A stretch of 64,000 nucleotides of DNA. Source: Bacteroidales bacterium (lineage in GTDB: Bacteria > Bacteroidota > Bacteroidia > Bacteroidales > P3). Each line of letters opens with the position of its first letter. Positions within the stretch are counted from its first letter, which is position 1. This document shows, piece by piece, positions 7,631 to 16,665 of the stretch. Under the pieces are notes generated by a model. The model was not told the origin of the DNA and searched no databases. It was given only the letters and a program-made list of their open reading frames with translations. Where the stretch lies: assembly GCA_017542345.1 (NCBI GenBank), contig JAFXXI010000010.1:1-64000 (forward strand), written 5' to 3'. Both the position numbers and the translations under genes were made by a program.

Positions 7631-9751
7631 ATGGGAATCATTGGAAGTATCAGAAAACACTCCGGTTGGGCCGTGGCCATCGTGGGTATCGCCATTGTGG
7701 CGTTCATTGTGGGCGACCTGACCAAGAACGGGGGTGACATCCCCGACATGGGCAAGGTCAACAAGGAAACCATGACGTCGCAGCGCTTCAACGAACTGGT
7801 GGCCGAACGTGAGCAGGACTACAGGATGCAGAAACAGACGTCGCAGGTGCCTGCCGACGAGGAGGTGCGAATCCGTGAGTCGGTGTGGGAGCAGTTTGTG
7901 GAGGAGACCCTGATGGAGGAGCAGACCTCGAAGCTGGGTCTGTGCGTGACCTCGGCCGAGATGAGGGACATGTACACCGGCAAATTCATCCACCCCTATG
8001 TCCGCCAGTCGTTCACCGACCCGAAGACGGGCCAGTTTGACCAGAATCAGGTGGCCTACTGGATTGAGAATTTCGACCAGATTGACACCACCCGCCGTCT
8101 GCAGTGGATAGAGCTTGAGAAGGCCGTCCGTCTAGAGCGCGAGCAGCAGAAGTACAACACCCTTATCGCCGCGGGCTTCTATATGCCCGAAGCTATCGCC
8201 GCCAAGGTGGCCGAGTTCGGCAACAGTACCGCCAATGTGCGTGTGGCCGCGCAGATGTACCGCGACCTGGCCGACGAGGAGGTGCAGCTGACCGACGCCG
8301 ACTTTGAGAAATACTACAACGAGCATAAGGCCGAGTTTGTCGTGACCAACGAGTGGCGCGACCTGAAGTTTGTCACCTTCCCCGTGGTGCCCACCGCTGA
8401 AGACTTGGCTGAGATCGAGAAAGAAGTCAACAAGACCTGGGAGGATTTCCAGAACACGCCCGACAATGAGGTGGCTTTCTTCGTCAACGCCGTGTCCGAC
8501 CGTGGCTATGACTCGTCCTATGTGAAGGCTTCGACCTTCCGCGCCCCCTTCGACTCCATCGTGGCTGCCTCGGCCGCAGGCACCCTGATTGCTCCGCGGA
8601 TGGTGGACGGCAACTGGATGATGGCCAAGGTGGTGAAGACCGATGTGCGTCCCGACTCGCTGCGTGCCAGCGTGGTCTATATCCTCAACGAGAATGCGCA
8701 GCGCTACGGCAGCAGCGCCACCCGCTCGGCCGAGCAGTCGAAGCAGTTGGCCGACAGCGTGCTTGCTCTGCTGAAGGGCAACAAGATGACCATGGAGCAG
8801 GCCGTGGAACAGTATAGCGACGAGCCGCAGAAGGCCGAGAAGATGGGCGACATGGACTGGCAGCTGGACGGCAACTACGGCTTCCTCAACGAGCAGCTCA
8901 TCGCCAATGCCGAGGGCAGCTACTTTGTGATGGACGACCCGCGCGGCATCGGCCAGCTGGTGGTGAAAGTCACCGGCAAGACCCCTGCCACCAAGAAATA
9001 CCGTGTGGCTATGATTACCCGCGCCATCACCCCCTCGAGCGCCACCAACCGCGCCAAGTATACCGAGGCCAGCCGCTTTGCCAGCCAGAACCGTACGCTT
9101 GCCGCCTTTGAGGATGCCGCCCGCGAGGGCAACATGCAGGTGCGCGATGCACAGCAGGTGACCATGATGGCCGACCGCATCGTCGGCATTGCCGGCAGCC
9201 GCAGTATCGTGCAGTGGGCCTACAACGAGGACACCAAGGTGGGCGATGTGGCCGACCAGGTGTACGAGTGCGACGGCCAGTTTGTTGTGGTGGCCCTGAG
9301 CGACATTTTCAAGAAAGGCTATGCCACCCTTGAGCAGGTGCGTCCGATGATTGAGCAGCAGGTGCGCATCGAGAAGAAGGCCGAACTGCTGATGGCCCGC
9401 GCCGACGAAGCCCGGAAGGCCGTCAAGGACATTAACTCGATAGCGGTCAGCCTCAAAGTGGCTGTGGATACCATCGACAGCGTCTCGTTTGCCGACAACA
9501 GCTTCGGCCGTTACGGCATGGAGCCCAAATTGCAGGGCGCCGTGGCCGCTTCGAAGGAAGGCCTGGTGGGTCCGGTGAAGGGTACCTGGGGCGTTTACCT
9601 GGTGCAGATTGACAGCAAGGCACCCCGCACCACCTCGACCGAAGCCGTCAAGGCTCAGCTGGAGCAGCCCCTGTACTACAAGAGCCGCTCGGTCTCGCAG
9701 GTGCTCCGCGAGAAGGCCAAGATTGTCGACCAACGAAACAAATTCTTCTAA
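7631..9751 (+). CDS. SurA/PpiD-family peptidylprolyl isomerase
   Basis: A 706-residue periplasmic folding factor anchored by one N-terminal transmembrane helix (AVAIVGIAIVAFIVGDL). A long SurA_N-like chaperone region follows, with a parvulin-like domain near the QYSDEPQKAEKMGDMDWQ segment and a second degenerate one near the C-terminus (KGTWGVYLVQIDSK). It assists outer-membrane protein folding. The start MGIIGSIRKHSGW is preferred over an upstream in-frame ATG that lies before the promoter. The M23-like gene follows 84 bases later. Confidence 0.9.
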   Translation: MGIIGSIRKHSGWAVAIVGIAIVAFIVGDLTKNGGDIPDMGKVNKETMTSQRFNELVAEREQDYRMQKQTSQVPADEEVRIRESVWEQFVEETLMEEQTSKLGLCVTSAEMRDMYTGKFIHPYVRQSFTDPKTGQFDQNQVAYWIENFDQIDTTRRLQWIELEKAVRLEREQQKYNTLIAAGFYMPEAIAAKVAEFGNSTANVRVAAQMYRDLADEEVQLTDADFEKYYNEHKAEFVVTNEWRDLKFVTFPVVPTAEDLAEIEKEVNKTWEDFQNTPDNEVAFFVNAVSDRGYDSSYVKASTFRAPFDSIVAASAAGTLIAPRMVDGNWMMAKVVKTDVRPDSLRASVVYILNENAQRYGSSATRSAEQSKQLADSVLALLKGNKMTMEQAVEQYSDEPQKAEKMGDMDWQLDGNYGFLNEQLIANAEGSYFVMDDPRGIGQLVVKVTGKTPATKKYRVAMITRAITPSSATNRAKYTEASRFASQNRTLAAFEDAAREGNMQVRDAQQVTMMADRIVGIAGSRSIVQWAYNEDTKVGDVADQVYECDGQFVVVALSDIFKKGYATLEQVRPMIEQQVRIEKKAELLMARADEARKAVKDINSIAVSLKVAVDTIDSVSFADNSFGRYGMEPKLQGAVAASKEGLVGPVKGTWGVYLVQIDSKAPRTTSTEAVKAQLEQPLYYKSRSVSQVLREKAKIVDQRNKFF

Positions 9752-9770
9752 CCAAGAAGCATATATTGAG

Positions 9771-9820
9771 GAGTGATGAATGGTGAGCGTGCTTCCGCAT
9801 CGGTTCATCATTCATCATTC
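9771..9820 (+). repeat. Imperfect inverted repeat between ppiD-like and M23-like genes
   Basis: Arms GAGTGATGAATGGTGA (9771-9786) and TCATCATTCATCATTC (9805-9820) pair at 14 of 16 positions around an 18-base loop. There is no clear T-tract, so it may be an attenuator or mRNA-processing hairpin rather than a terminator. Confidence 0.5.
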
Positions 9821-9835
9821 TTCGTTCTGTAGACT

Positions 9836-10735
9836 ATGGGTCTCAAGGATTGGTGGGCAAAGATGAAGGACAAGCCACTGGGCGATGTTATCAAGCATAA
9901 GCATCGCTTCGTGGTGATGGATACCGACACTTTCAAGGAGAAGTTCTCTTTCCAGTTGTCGGGCATCAACCTCTTCGTCACCGTGGGCATCACAGTCATT
10001 GTGCTGATTGTGCTCACCACCGTGCTCATCGCCTTTACGCCGTTGCGCGAATATATCCCCGGATACACCGACACCGAGATGGTGGAGCAGACCTATGCCA
10101 ACGCGCGGCGCCTCGACTCGCTGGAGACCCTGCTGGACGACCAGGAGTGGCTTCTGGCGTCGATGCAGGCCATCCTGCGCGGCGATACAGTGGGACCGGC
10201 CTTCGACTCGGTGAGGGCCGACAGCACAGCCTCCCTCGAGCAGGTGGCCAAGGCCTACCGTCGCTCGGTAGAGGATAGCCTGTTGCGCGCCGAAGTGGAG
10301 CGCGAGGACAGCCGCTACGAGGTGAAATCCTCCTCGGTGGCGCCCGCGACTACAGGCAGTGCCGTCCAGTCTACGGTGACGCAACTCTTCTTCGCCCCGA
10401 TGAAGGGCAAGGTGGTCAGACGTTTCAACGCCACCGAGCGCCACTACGGTGTCGACATAGCAGGCAACGTCAATAAGCCGGTGAATGCGGCTTACAGCGG
10501 CACGGTGGTCTTTGCAGGCTTCGCGGCTGAAGAGGGCCACGTCCTGGCACTTCAGCATCCCGGCAATGTCATCACAGTGTACCGCAATGTCAGTGTGCTG
10601 CTGAAGCACCAGGGCGATGTGGTGCGTGCCGGCGAACCTGTCGCCTATCTCGGTACAGGCGCCGATCCCCATCTGCATCTGGAGGTGTGGGTCAACGGGA
10701 TGCCGGTCAATCCAGAAGAATACATACCCTTTTAA
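9836..10735 (+). CDS. M23-family (LytM-domain) membrane protein, possibly catalytically impaired
   Basis: A 299-residue protein with one transmembrane helix (~45-66), a helical region, and a C-terminal LytM/M23 domain (~185-290). Zinc ligands are visible as H203-x3-D207 (HYGVD) and H281 in the HLH pair (H279, H281). The usual second catalytic His of the YxHxS motif is Asn251 here (VYRNVSVLL). By family it would cleave or regulate cleavage of peptidoglycan crosslinks. The missing His suggests reduced activity or an activator role like EnvC/NlpD. Start ATG at 9836; dxr follows after 9 bases. Confidence 0.88.
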   Translation: MGLKDWWAKMKDKPLGDVIKHKHRFVVMDTDTFKEKFSFQLSGINLFVTVGITVIVLIVLTTVLIAFTPLREYIPGYTDTEMVEQTYANARRLDSLETLLDDQEWLLASMQAILRGDTVGPAFDSVRADSTASLEQVAKAYRRSVEDSLLRAEVEREDSRYEVKSSSVAPATTGSAVQSTVTQLFFAPMKGKVVRRFNATERHYGVDIAGNVNKPVNAAYSGTVVFAGFAAEEGHVLALQHPGNVITVYRNVSVLLKHQGDVVRAGEPVAYLGTGADPHLHLEVWVNGMPVNPEEYIPF

Positions 10736-10744
10736 CCGACAGCA

Positions 10745-11872
10745 TTGAAACGTATAGCCATATTAGGTTCGACGGGGTCGATAGGGACACAGGCCCTCAA
10801 TGTGGTCAGACGCCACCGCGACCTGTTCTCCGTCGAGGTGCTGTGTGCAGGCACCAATGCCGACCTGCTGGCCGAGCAGGCGCTTGAGTTCAATCCCAAT
10901 GCGGTGGTTATCGCCGACGAGAGCAAGTATGCCCGGCTGCGCGATGCTTTGGCACACACCGATGTCAAGGTCTTTGCCGGCGAAAGTGCGATGGTTGACC
11001 TGATGGAGATGGACAGCATCGATATGGTGCTGGCCGCCATTGTCGGTTTCGCGGGTCTCAAGCCCACGCTCCGCGCCCTTGAACAGGGCAAGCCGGTAGC
11101 GCTGGCCAACAAGGAGACCATGGTGGTGGCTGGCAGCATTGTCACCGCCGCCGCCCAGCGCCACCGTGCACCGATACTGCCGGTCGACAGCGAGCATTCC
11201 GCCATCTTCCAGTGCCTGGTAGGCGAGGGGAGCGAGGTAGACAAAATACTGCTCACCGCCAGTGGCGGTCCGTTCCGCGGGCGTTCCCGGGAGGAACTGG
11301 CGCAAGTCACCCTTGCACAGACCCTCAATCATCCCAACTGGAGCATGGGCCGCAAGGTGACCATCGACAGCGCCACCCTTATGAACAAAGGCCTTGAGGT
11401 CATCGAGGCCAAATGGCTCTTCGGAGTGCCTGCCGAGAACATCGAGGTGCTGGTGCATCCGCAGTCGGTGGTGCATTCAATGGTGCAGTTCCGTGACGGA
11501 AGCATAAAGGCGCAGCTTGGCGTCCCTACCATGGAAACCCCCATCCAGTATGCCTTCACCTTCCCCGACCGCGTCGAGAGCCATCTGCCGCGTCTGGACT
11601 TCCACCACTACGCCAGCCTCACTTTCGAGCAGCCCGACCGCAAGACATTCCGCTGCCTTGACCTGGCCTACCGCGCCATCGCCTGCGGAGGCAACATGCC
11701 CTGCATTATGAATGCCGCCAACGAGGTGGCTGTGCAGCGCTTCATCGACGGAAGCATTGGCTTCCTCGACATCGCCGACTTTGTGGAGCACTCCATGGAG
11801 TCGGCAGCGTTCATACCCAATCCGACCCTCGAAGACCTGTTCCAAACCGATAAAACCGTCCGTCAACAATGA
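10745..11872 (+). CDS. dxr: 1-deoxy-D-xylulose 5-phosphate reductoisomerase
   Basis: A 375-residue NADPH-dependent enzyme of the MEP isoprenoid pathway. It has the N-terminal nucleotide-binding ILGSTGSIG, the substrate motifs SEHSAIFQCL and TASGGPFR, and the metal-site region DSATLMNKGLEVIEA. The start is TTG at 10745 (KRIAILGSTG follows directly); no ATG or GTG gives a better N-terminus. The stop overlaps the rseP ATG (ATGA), a common dxr-rseP arrangement in Bacteroidota. Confidence 0.96.
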   Translation: MKRIAILGSTGSIGTQALNVVRRHRDLFSVEVLCAGTNADLLAEQALEFNPNAVVIADESKYARLRDALAHTDVKVFAGESAMVDLMEMDSIDMVLAAIVGFAGLKPTLRALEQGKPVALANKETMVVAGSIVTAAAQRHRAPILPVDSEHSAIFQCLVGEGSEVDKILLTASGGPFRGRSREELAQVTLAQTLNHPNWSMGRKVTIDSATLMNKGLEVIEAKWLFGVPAENIEVLVHPQSVVHSMVQFRDGSIKAQLGVPTMETPIQYAFTFPDRVESHLPRLDFHHYASLTFEQPDRKTFRCLDLAYRAIACGGNMPCIMNAANEVAVQRFIDGSIGFLDIADFVEHSMESAAFIPNPTLEDLFQTDKTVRQQ

Positions 11873-13266
11873 AATGGCTCGCGCTGATAATCAGCCTCAC
11901 CCTCCTCGTGGCCACCCATGAACTCGGCCACCTGCTGTTCGCCAAACTGTTCCACACGCGCGTACGCAGGTACTATATCTTTTTTAATTGGAAATTCTCC
12001 ATCCTGAAGGCCAAGAAGTTTGGCGGCAAGTGGCACTTCCTCTTCTTTAACGCCAAGACTCCCGACTCGTGGGACGAGAAAAACCTGGCCCCCGAGGATC
12101 AGGACAACACCCTGTGGGGTCTCGGCTGGATTCCCCTCGGCGGCTACTGCGACATTGCGGGCATGATTGACGAGACCAAGGATGCCGGCGACTTGGAGGC
12201 TGAGCCCCAGCCTTGGGAATACCGCACCAAACCGGCCTGGCAGCGCCTCTGCATCATCAGCGGCGGCGTGCTGGTCAACTTCCTCTCGGCGCTGCTCATC
12301 TTCGGCATGATATTTGCCCGCTGGGGCTCCGATGAACTGCCGCTGCGCAACGCCACCCTTGGCTACGACTATCATCAAGTGATGCTTGACGAGGGCTTCC
12401 AGACAGGCGACATCATCTACGCCATCGATGGCCGCGAGCAGTACGACTTTGCCGAGGCCACCATGGCCCTTGTGCTCGACAATCCCCGCACCGTCACCGT
12501 CATGCGCGGCGATTCGCTGGTGGACATCCCGATGAGTGGACACTTGACCGAGCGCGCCAACCGCGAACGTGTCAAGTCGCTCATGGTGCCGCGCATGCCC
12601 TTTGTTGTCAAGGACTTCATAGCGGGCTCTGAGGCCAAGAAGGCCGGCATGCAGCAGGGCGACAGCGTGGTCAGCATCGCCGGGGTGCCGATGGCGGCCT
12701 TCAGCGAAATCTCACCCGCCCTCGCCGCCCATGCGGGCGACACCATCAGCGTCGGCTTCTACCGTCAGGGCCGCCTCGACAGCGTCATTGTCCCGCTCGG
12801 AAGCGACGGCAAACTCGGCGTGCAACTCGAGAGCGACATCTCCAAGCTCTTTGTGGTCAACCATATCGACTACAATTTCTTCCAGGCTATTCCCGCCGGC
12901 ATAGCCCACGGCTGGAAGACCCTCACCGACTATGTCTCGTCGCTCAAGATGCTCTTCTCGCCCGGTGGCGTGCAGAGCCTCGGCGGCTTCGGCACCATGG
13001 CCAGCATCTTCCCCAATTACTGGGATTGGCACTCCTTCTGGAACATCACAGCCCTGCTGGCGCTTATCCTGGCCTTCATGAACATCATTCCCATCCCAGG
13101 TCTTGACGGCGGTCATATCGTCTTCACCCTTTGGGAGATGATTTCCGGTCGTACTCCATCTGAAAAATTCCTCACCATCGCCCAGAACGTGGGCATGGCA
13201 CTGCTCTTCGCACTGCTCATCGTGGCCAACGGCAACGACCTGCTACGCGCCATAGGACTAATGTAA
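11869..13266 (+). CDS. rseP: RseP-like site-2 protease (M50)
   Basis: A 465-residue intramembrane zinc protease that cleaves anti-sigma factors or remnant signal peptides. Zinc site H17-E-x-x-H21 (HELGH) lies in the first membrane segment and the GLDGGH motif near the C-terminus. Two PDZ-like regions lie between (DEGFQTGDIIYAIDGRE and AGMQQGDSVVSIAGVP). Multiple membrane helices are seen at both ends. It is translationally coupled to dxr and followed 6 bases later by the LptF/G permease. It could act on the membrane regulator at 52300, but this is only inference. Confidence 0.94.
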   Translation: MKWLALIISLTLLVATHELGHLLFAKLFHTRVRRYYIFFNWKFSILKAKKFGGKWHFLFFNAKTPDSWDEKNLAPEDQDNTLWGLGWIPLGGYCDIAGMIDETKDAGDLEAEPQPWEYRTKPAWQRLCIISGGVLVNFLSALLIFGMIFARWGSDELPLRNATLGYDYHQVMLDEGFQTGDIIYAIDGREQYDFAEATMALVLDNPRTVTVMRGDSLVDIPMSGHLTERANRERVKSLMVPRMPFVVKDFIAGSEAKKAGMQQGDSVVSIAGVPMAAFSEISPALAAHAGDTISVGFYRQGRLDSVIVPLGSDGKLGVQLESDISKLFVVNHIDYNFFQAIPAGIAHGWKTLTDYVSSLKMLFSPGGVQSLGGFGTMASIFPNYWDWHSFWNITALLALILAFMNIIPIPGLDGGHIVFTLWEMISGRTPSEKFLTIAQNVGMALLFALLIVANGNDLLRAIGLM

Positions 13267-13272
13267 CCCACT

Positions 13273-14715
13273 ATGAAAAAGCTCGACCGTCTCATCCTCC
13301 GCTCCTTCATCGGACCGCTCGTGCTCACCTTCACCATCGCGGTGTTCGTGTTGCTGATGCAGTTCGTCTGGAAGTATATCGATGACATGGTCGGCAAAGG
13401 CCTTGCTTTCAACGTCATCGCCGAGTTGCTGCTCTATGCCTCGGCCACCTTCGTCCCCATGGCCCTCCCCATCGCCGTCCTTTTTGCCTCCATCATGACC
13501 ATGGGCAACTTCGGCGAGAAATACGAGCTCGTGGCCATGAAGGCTGGCGGCATCTCCATTACCCGCGTCATGATGCCCATGGCTGTCGTCGTGCTCATGC
13601 TCACCGGCGTGGCCTTCTACTTCGCCAACAACGTCATGCCCGAGGCTATGCTGCGCTACCGCATGACCCTCTACGACGTCACTCGCAAGAAGCCCGCCGT
13701 CAACATACGCACGGGCGAGTACTATCAGGACATCGAGGGCTATGTCATCCGTATCGGTGCCAAGGCCCAGGACGGTAACACCCTGCACGACATCATCATC
13801 TATGACCACTCCAGGGGCATCGCCGAGACCAACGTCATCGTGGCTCGCAGCGGCGTCATGCAGACCACCCTCGACAACCGCTACCTCCTCTTCACCCTCG
13901 ACACCGGCTACTCCTACACCGAGCCCACTAACGGCGAGAACTACCACAAGCGTCCACTTACCACCGTAGCCTTTGAGCGTCAGACCATTGCCTTCGACAT
14001 CTCCTCTTTTGCCTACTCCAAGAGCGGCGAGGACCTCTTCAAAGGCAGCTACCAGATGATGAATGTGCACCAGCTGAACGAGTCGGTGGAAGCCCTCACG
14101 GGCAACCTGCAGGGCCGCTACGACGACATTCGGCGCGACCTTGTCGAGCCCCTCCGTCTCTGGCGTGCCTACACCTCTGACACGGCCATCGCCCACGCAC
14201 CCAAGCCTGTCAGTGTCAACGACCTCTACAGCCGGGTTGACGACCCGCTGCAACGCAACAGAATGAAGAGCCGTGCCCAGTATGTGGCCACCACAGCCGG
14301 CATCGACGTCCGCAACTACGAGGATATGATACGCGGCGACATCGAATACATCAACCGCCACGAAATTGAGAAACAGCGCAAGTTCACCCTCTCGGTGGCC
14401 TGCCTGCTCCTCTTTCTCATCGGCGCCCCCTTCGGCAGCATCGTCCGCAAGGGCGGCCTCGGAGTGCCGCTGGTGGCTTCGGTGGCCTTCTTCGTGCTCT
14501 ATTATGTTGTCGGCATGATCGCCGAGAAGGCCGTGCGCGAATCGGCCATGGGTCCCGAAGGCATGTGGATTTCGTCGCTCGTCATGCTCCCCATTGGGCT
14601 GTTCTTCACCTTCCAGGCTACCTCCGACTCCTCCTTCTTCGACTCCGCTGCCTGGCGTCGCTTCTTCCGCCGCCTCGTCGCCAAGGTGGGTCTGAAGCCT
14701 GCCGCCCAGTCCTGA
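13273..14715 (+). CDS. LptF/LptG family LPS-export permease
   Basis: A 480-residue YjgP/YjgQ family protein. It has three N-terminal membrane helices, a periplasmic beta-jellyroll region (~110-350), and three C-terminal helices (LSVACLLLFLIGAPFG, VPLVASVAFFVLYYVVGMI, MWISSLVMLPIGLFF). With LptB (38177 here) it powers transport of lipopolysaccharide to the outer membrane. It ends the dxr-rseP unit; the 11-nt palindromic element at 14806 follows. Confidence 0.92.
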   Translation: MKKLDRLILRSFIGPLVLTFTIAVFVLLMQFVWKYIDDMVGKGLAFNVIAELLLYASATFVPMALPIAVLFASIMTMGNFGEKYELVAMKAGGISITRVMMPMAVVVLMLTGVAFYFANNVMPEAMLRYRMTLYDVTRKKPAVNIRTGEYYQDIEGYVIRIGAKAQDGNTLHDIIIYDHSRGIAETNVIVARSGVMQTTLDNRYLLFTLDTGYSYTEPTNGENYHKRPLTTVAFERQTIAFDISSFAYSKSGEDLFKGSYQMMNVHQLNESVEALTGNLQGRYDDIRRDLVEPLRLWRAYTSDTAIAHAPKPVSVNDLYSRVDDPLQRNRMKSRAQYVATTAGIDVRNYEDMIRGDIEYINRHEIEKQRKFTLSVACLLLFLIGAPFGSIVRKGGLGVPLVASVAFFVLYYVVGMIAEKAVRESAMGPEGMWISSLVMLPIGLFFTFQATSDSSFFDSAAWRRFFRRLVAKVGLKPAAQS

Positions 14716-14805
14716 ACTGTATTTCTTACTGCGCTGGAAACCAGAGTGTTGAATTTCGGTGTACGGTGCACTATAAGTGCTTTGTAATCAATTTCTTGTC
14801 CTGAC

Positions 14806-14904
14806 CAACACCGTATCAACACCGTACCATCGATATACCACCGCCGTATCACCCCCGACGCCGGTCGGTGTTGATACGGTGATGGTAGGTGCATGGTGCG
14901 TGGA
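14806..14904. repeat. 11-nt-unit palindromic element, second sequence family
   Basis: Nine contiguous 11-nt units: CAACACCGTAT, CAACACCGTAC, CATCGATATAC, CACCGCCGTAT, CACCCCCGACG, CCGGTCGGTGT, TGATACGGTGA, TGGTAGGTGCA and TGGTGCGTGGA. The right units are inverted complements of the left ones. It has the same design as the elements at 6726 and 42793 but another sequence. It sits between the LptF/G gene and the pyrK promoter. Related words also occur at ~14747-14770. Confidence 0.7.
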
Positions 14905-14943
14905 AATCAGCTTTTTGTGCCATAATTACGTCTTTTTTCACCT

Positions 14944-14992
14944 CGAAACGGTTTTTTTTCGTACTTTTGCAGTGTGATACAAAACCGTTTCG
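14944..14992 (+). promoter_or_regulatory. pyrK promoter flanked by a 12-bp perfect inverted repeat
   Basis: -7 TACTTTTGC lies at 14962-14970. The arms CGAAACGGTTTT (14944-14955) and AAAACCGTTTCG (14981-14992) are perfect complements placed symmetrically around it. The right arm ends 3 bases before the ATG. Because the left arm is upstream of the expected transcript start, an operator is more likely than an RNA hairpin. Confidence 0.7.
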
Positions 14993-14995
14993 TAG

Positions 14996-15772
14996 ATGAA
15001 AGAGATACATGATTTCACTATTATCGGGAGACAGCAGCTTGGCGACCAGTACTTCCGGCTGGTGATTGAGCATGGCGGGCAGATGCTGCCTGTGGCGCCT
15101 GGGCAGTTTGTCGAGGTGCTTGTCGAAGGCAGCCGCGAGGTGATGCTGCGGCGTCCGATTTCGGTGCACGATGTCGACGCGGCGCGGGGAACACTGAGCC
15201 TGCTCGTCCAGATTGTCGGCCACGGCACCCGCCGGTTGGCAGAACTCAAGGAGGGCGACCGCCTAAACCTCGTATACCCCCTTGGACATGGGTTCACTAC
15301 CGATCTCACTCCCCGGACTTCCGCCTTGCTGGTGGGAGGCGGAGCGGGCATAGCACCGCTCTTGTGCCTTGCCAAATGCCTGAAAGCAAAAGAGGTGCAG
15401 TGCACCGTGCTACTTGGTGGACGCACGTCGGCGCTGATACCTGTGCGGGATGAATTTGCCCCCTATGGAGAACTATGCATTGCCACCGACGACGGTTCGC
15501 TGGGTCACAAGGGACTGGTGGTGGTGCACCCCGCTTTTGCCAAGACCTACGACATGATATACACCTGCGGCCCCACGCCGATGATGAAGGCCGTGGCACG
15601 CAGCGCCGCGGAGCGCGGCATCCGCTGCGAGGTGAGTTTGGAGAATATGATGGCCTGTGGCGTGGGCGCCTGCCTCTGCTGCGTGACCGACACCGACCAG
15701 GGACACCGTTGTGTGTGCAAAGAAGGTCCTGTATTTGATATTTCCACAATGAAAAAATGGTACCAATGCTAA
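14996..15772 (+). CDS. pyrK: Dihydroorotate dehydrogenase electron-transfer subunit
   Basis: A 258-residue ferredoxin-reductase-type subunit that passes electrons from PyrD to NAD+ through FAD and a [2Fe-2S] cluster in pyrimidine synthesis. Domains in order are an FAD-binding barrel (residues 1-~95; [10 protein letters not shown]), a nucleotide-binding region ([16 protein letters not shown]), and a C-terminal cluster motif with four Cys ([14 protein letters not shown] and HRCVC). It overlaps pyrD by 7 bases, consistent with a 1:1 complex. Confidence 0.95.
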   Translation: MKEIHDFTIIGRQQLGDQYFRLVIEHGGQMLPVAPGQFVEVLVEGSREVMLRRPISVHDVDAARGTLSLLVQIVGHGTRRLAELKEGDRLNLVYPLGHGFTTDLTPRTSALLVGGGAGIAPLLCLAKCLKAKEVQCTVLLGGRTSALIPVRDEFAPYGELCIATDDGSLGHKGLVVVHPAFAKTYDMIYTCGPTPMMKAVARSAAERGIRCEVSLENMMACGVGACLCCVTDTDQGHRCVCKEGPVFDISTMKKWYQC

Positions 15773-16665
15773 ACGTCAAGATACATAATCTGCAGTTGAA
15801 GAATCCGGTGATGACCGCCAGCGGCACCTTCGGCTACGGCGAGGAGTTCGCCGACTTTGTCGACCTGGAACGTCTGGGCGGCTTCATCGTCAAGGGCACC
15901 ACCGGAAGCCACCGCGAGGGCAACCCCTATCCCCGTATGGCCGAGACCCCCTCGGGAATGCTTAACGCCGTGGGTCTTCAAAATGGCGGCGTGGAGAAGT
16001 TCTGCAAGGAAGTGTATCATAGAATCAAACACTTAGACACCAATATCATCGTCAACGTCAGCGGCTCGAGCATCGAGGAATACTGCGATGTGGCGTCGCA
16101 GATTGACGAACTGGAGAAGATTCCAGCCATCGAGCTGAACATCTCGTGCCCCAACGTCAAGAAGGGCGGTATGGGCTTCGGTACCAATCCCGAGATGGCG
16201 GCACAGGTGGTGAGTGAGGTGCGCAAAGTATACCATAAGACGCTGATAGTGAAGTTGACCCCCAATGTGACCAGTGTGGTGGACATTGCCAAGGCGGTTG
16301 AGGCTGCCGGCGCCGACAGCGTGAGCCTTATCAATACCATGCTCGGCATGGCCGTGGATGTGGAGAAGCGTCGTCCTTACCTGAGTACCATCACTGGCGG
16401 CTTGAGCGGCCCGGCCGTGAAGCCTGTGGCGGTGAGGATGGTGTGGCAAGTGGCTCATGCAGTGCAGATTCCCGTCATCGGTCTCGGCGGCATCGCCTCG
16501 GCGGCCGACGCGTTGGAGTTCCTCATGGTGGGTGCCAAGGCCATCCAGGTGGGCACGGCCAACTTCATCGACCCCGCCGTCACCATGAAAATTGTCGACG
16601 GCCTGGAGGACTACTGCAACCGTCATGGTATCAAGGATATCAATGAGATTATAGGAATAATATGA
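15766..16665 (+). CDS. pyrD: Dihydroorotate dehydrogenase, catalytic subunit (class 1B)
   Basis: About 299 residues oxidising dihydroorotate to orotate with FMN. Characteristic motifs are [29 protein letters not shown] (catalytic Cys region), VKLTPNV and [17 protein letters not shown]. Cys rather than Ser as active base and the PyrK partner define class 1B. Two starts are possible, ATG at 15757 or 15766; the latter is chosen because it gives the usual short N-terminus. The stop overlaps the next gene's ATG. Confidence 0.95.
   Translation: MLNVKIHNLQLKNPVMTASGTFGYGEEFADFVDLERLGGFIVKGTTGSHREGNPYPRMAETPSGMLNAVGLQNGGVEKFCKEVYHRIKHLDTNIIVNVSGSSIEEYCDVASQIDELEKIPAIELNISCPNVKKGGMGFGTNPEMAAQVVSEVRKVYHKTLIVKLTPNVTSVVDIAKAVEAAGADSVSLINTMLGMAVDVEKRRPYLSTITGGLSGPAVKPVAVRMVWQVAHAVQIPVIGLGGIASAADALEFLMVGAKAIQVGTANFIDPAVTMKIVDGLEDYCNRHGIKDINEIIGII

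Noticed and set aside
8132..9811. 559-codon minus-strand frame opposite the PpiD-like gene
   Set aside because: Antisense shadow with Leu/His/Gly-rich composition; the plus-strand product is clear.
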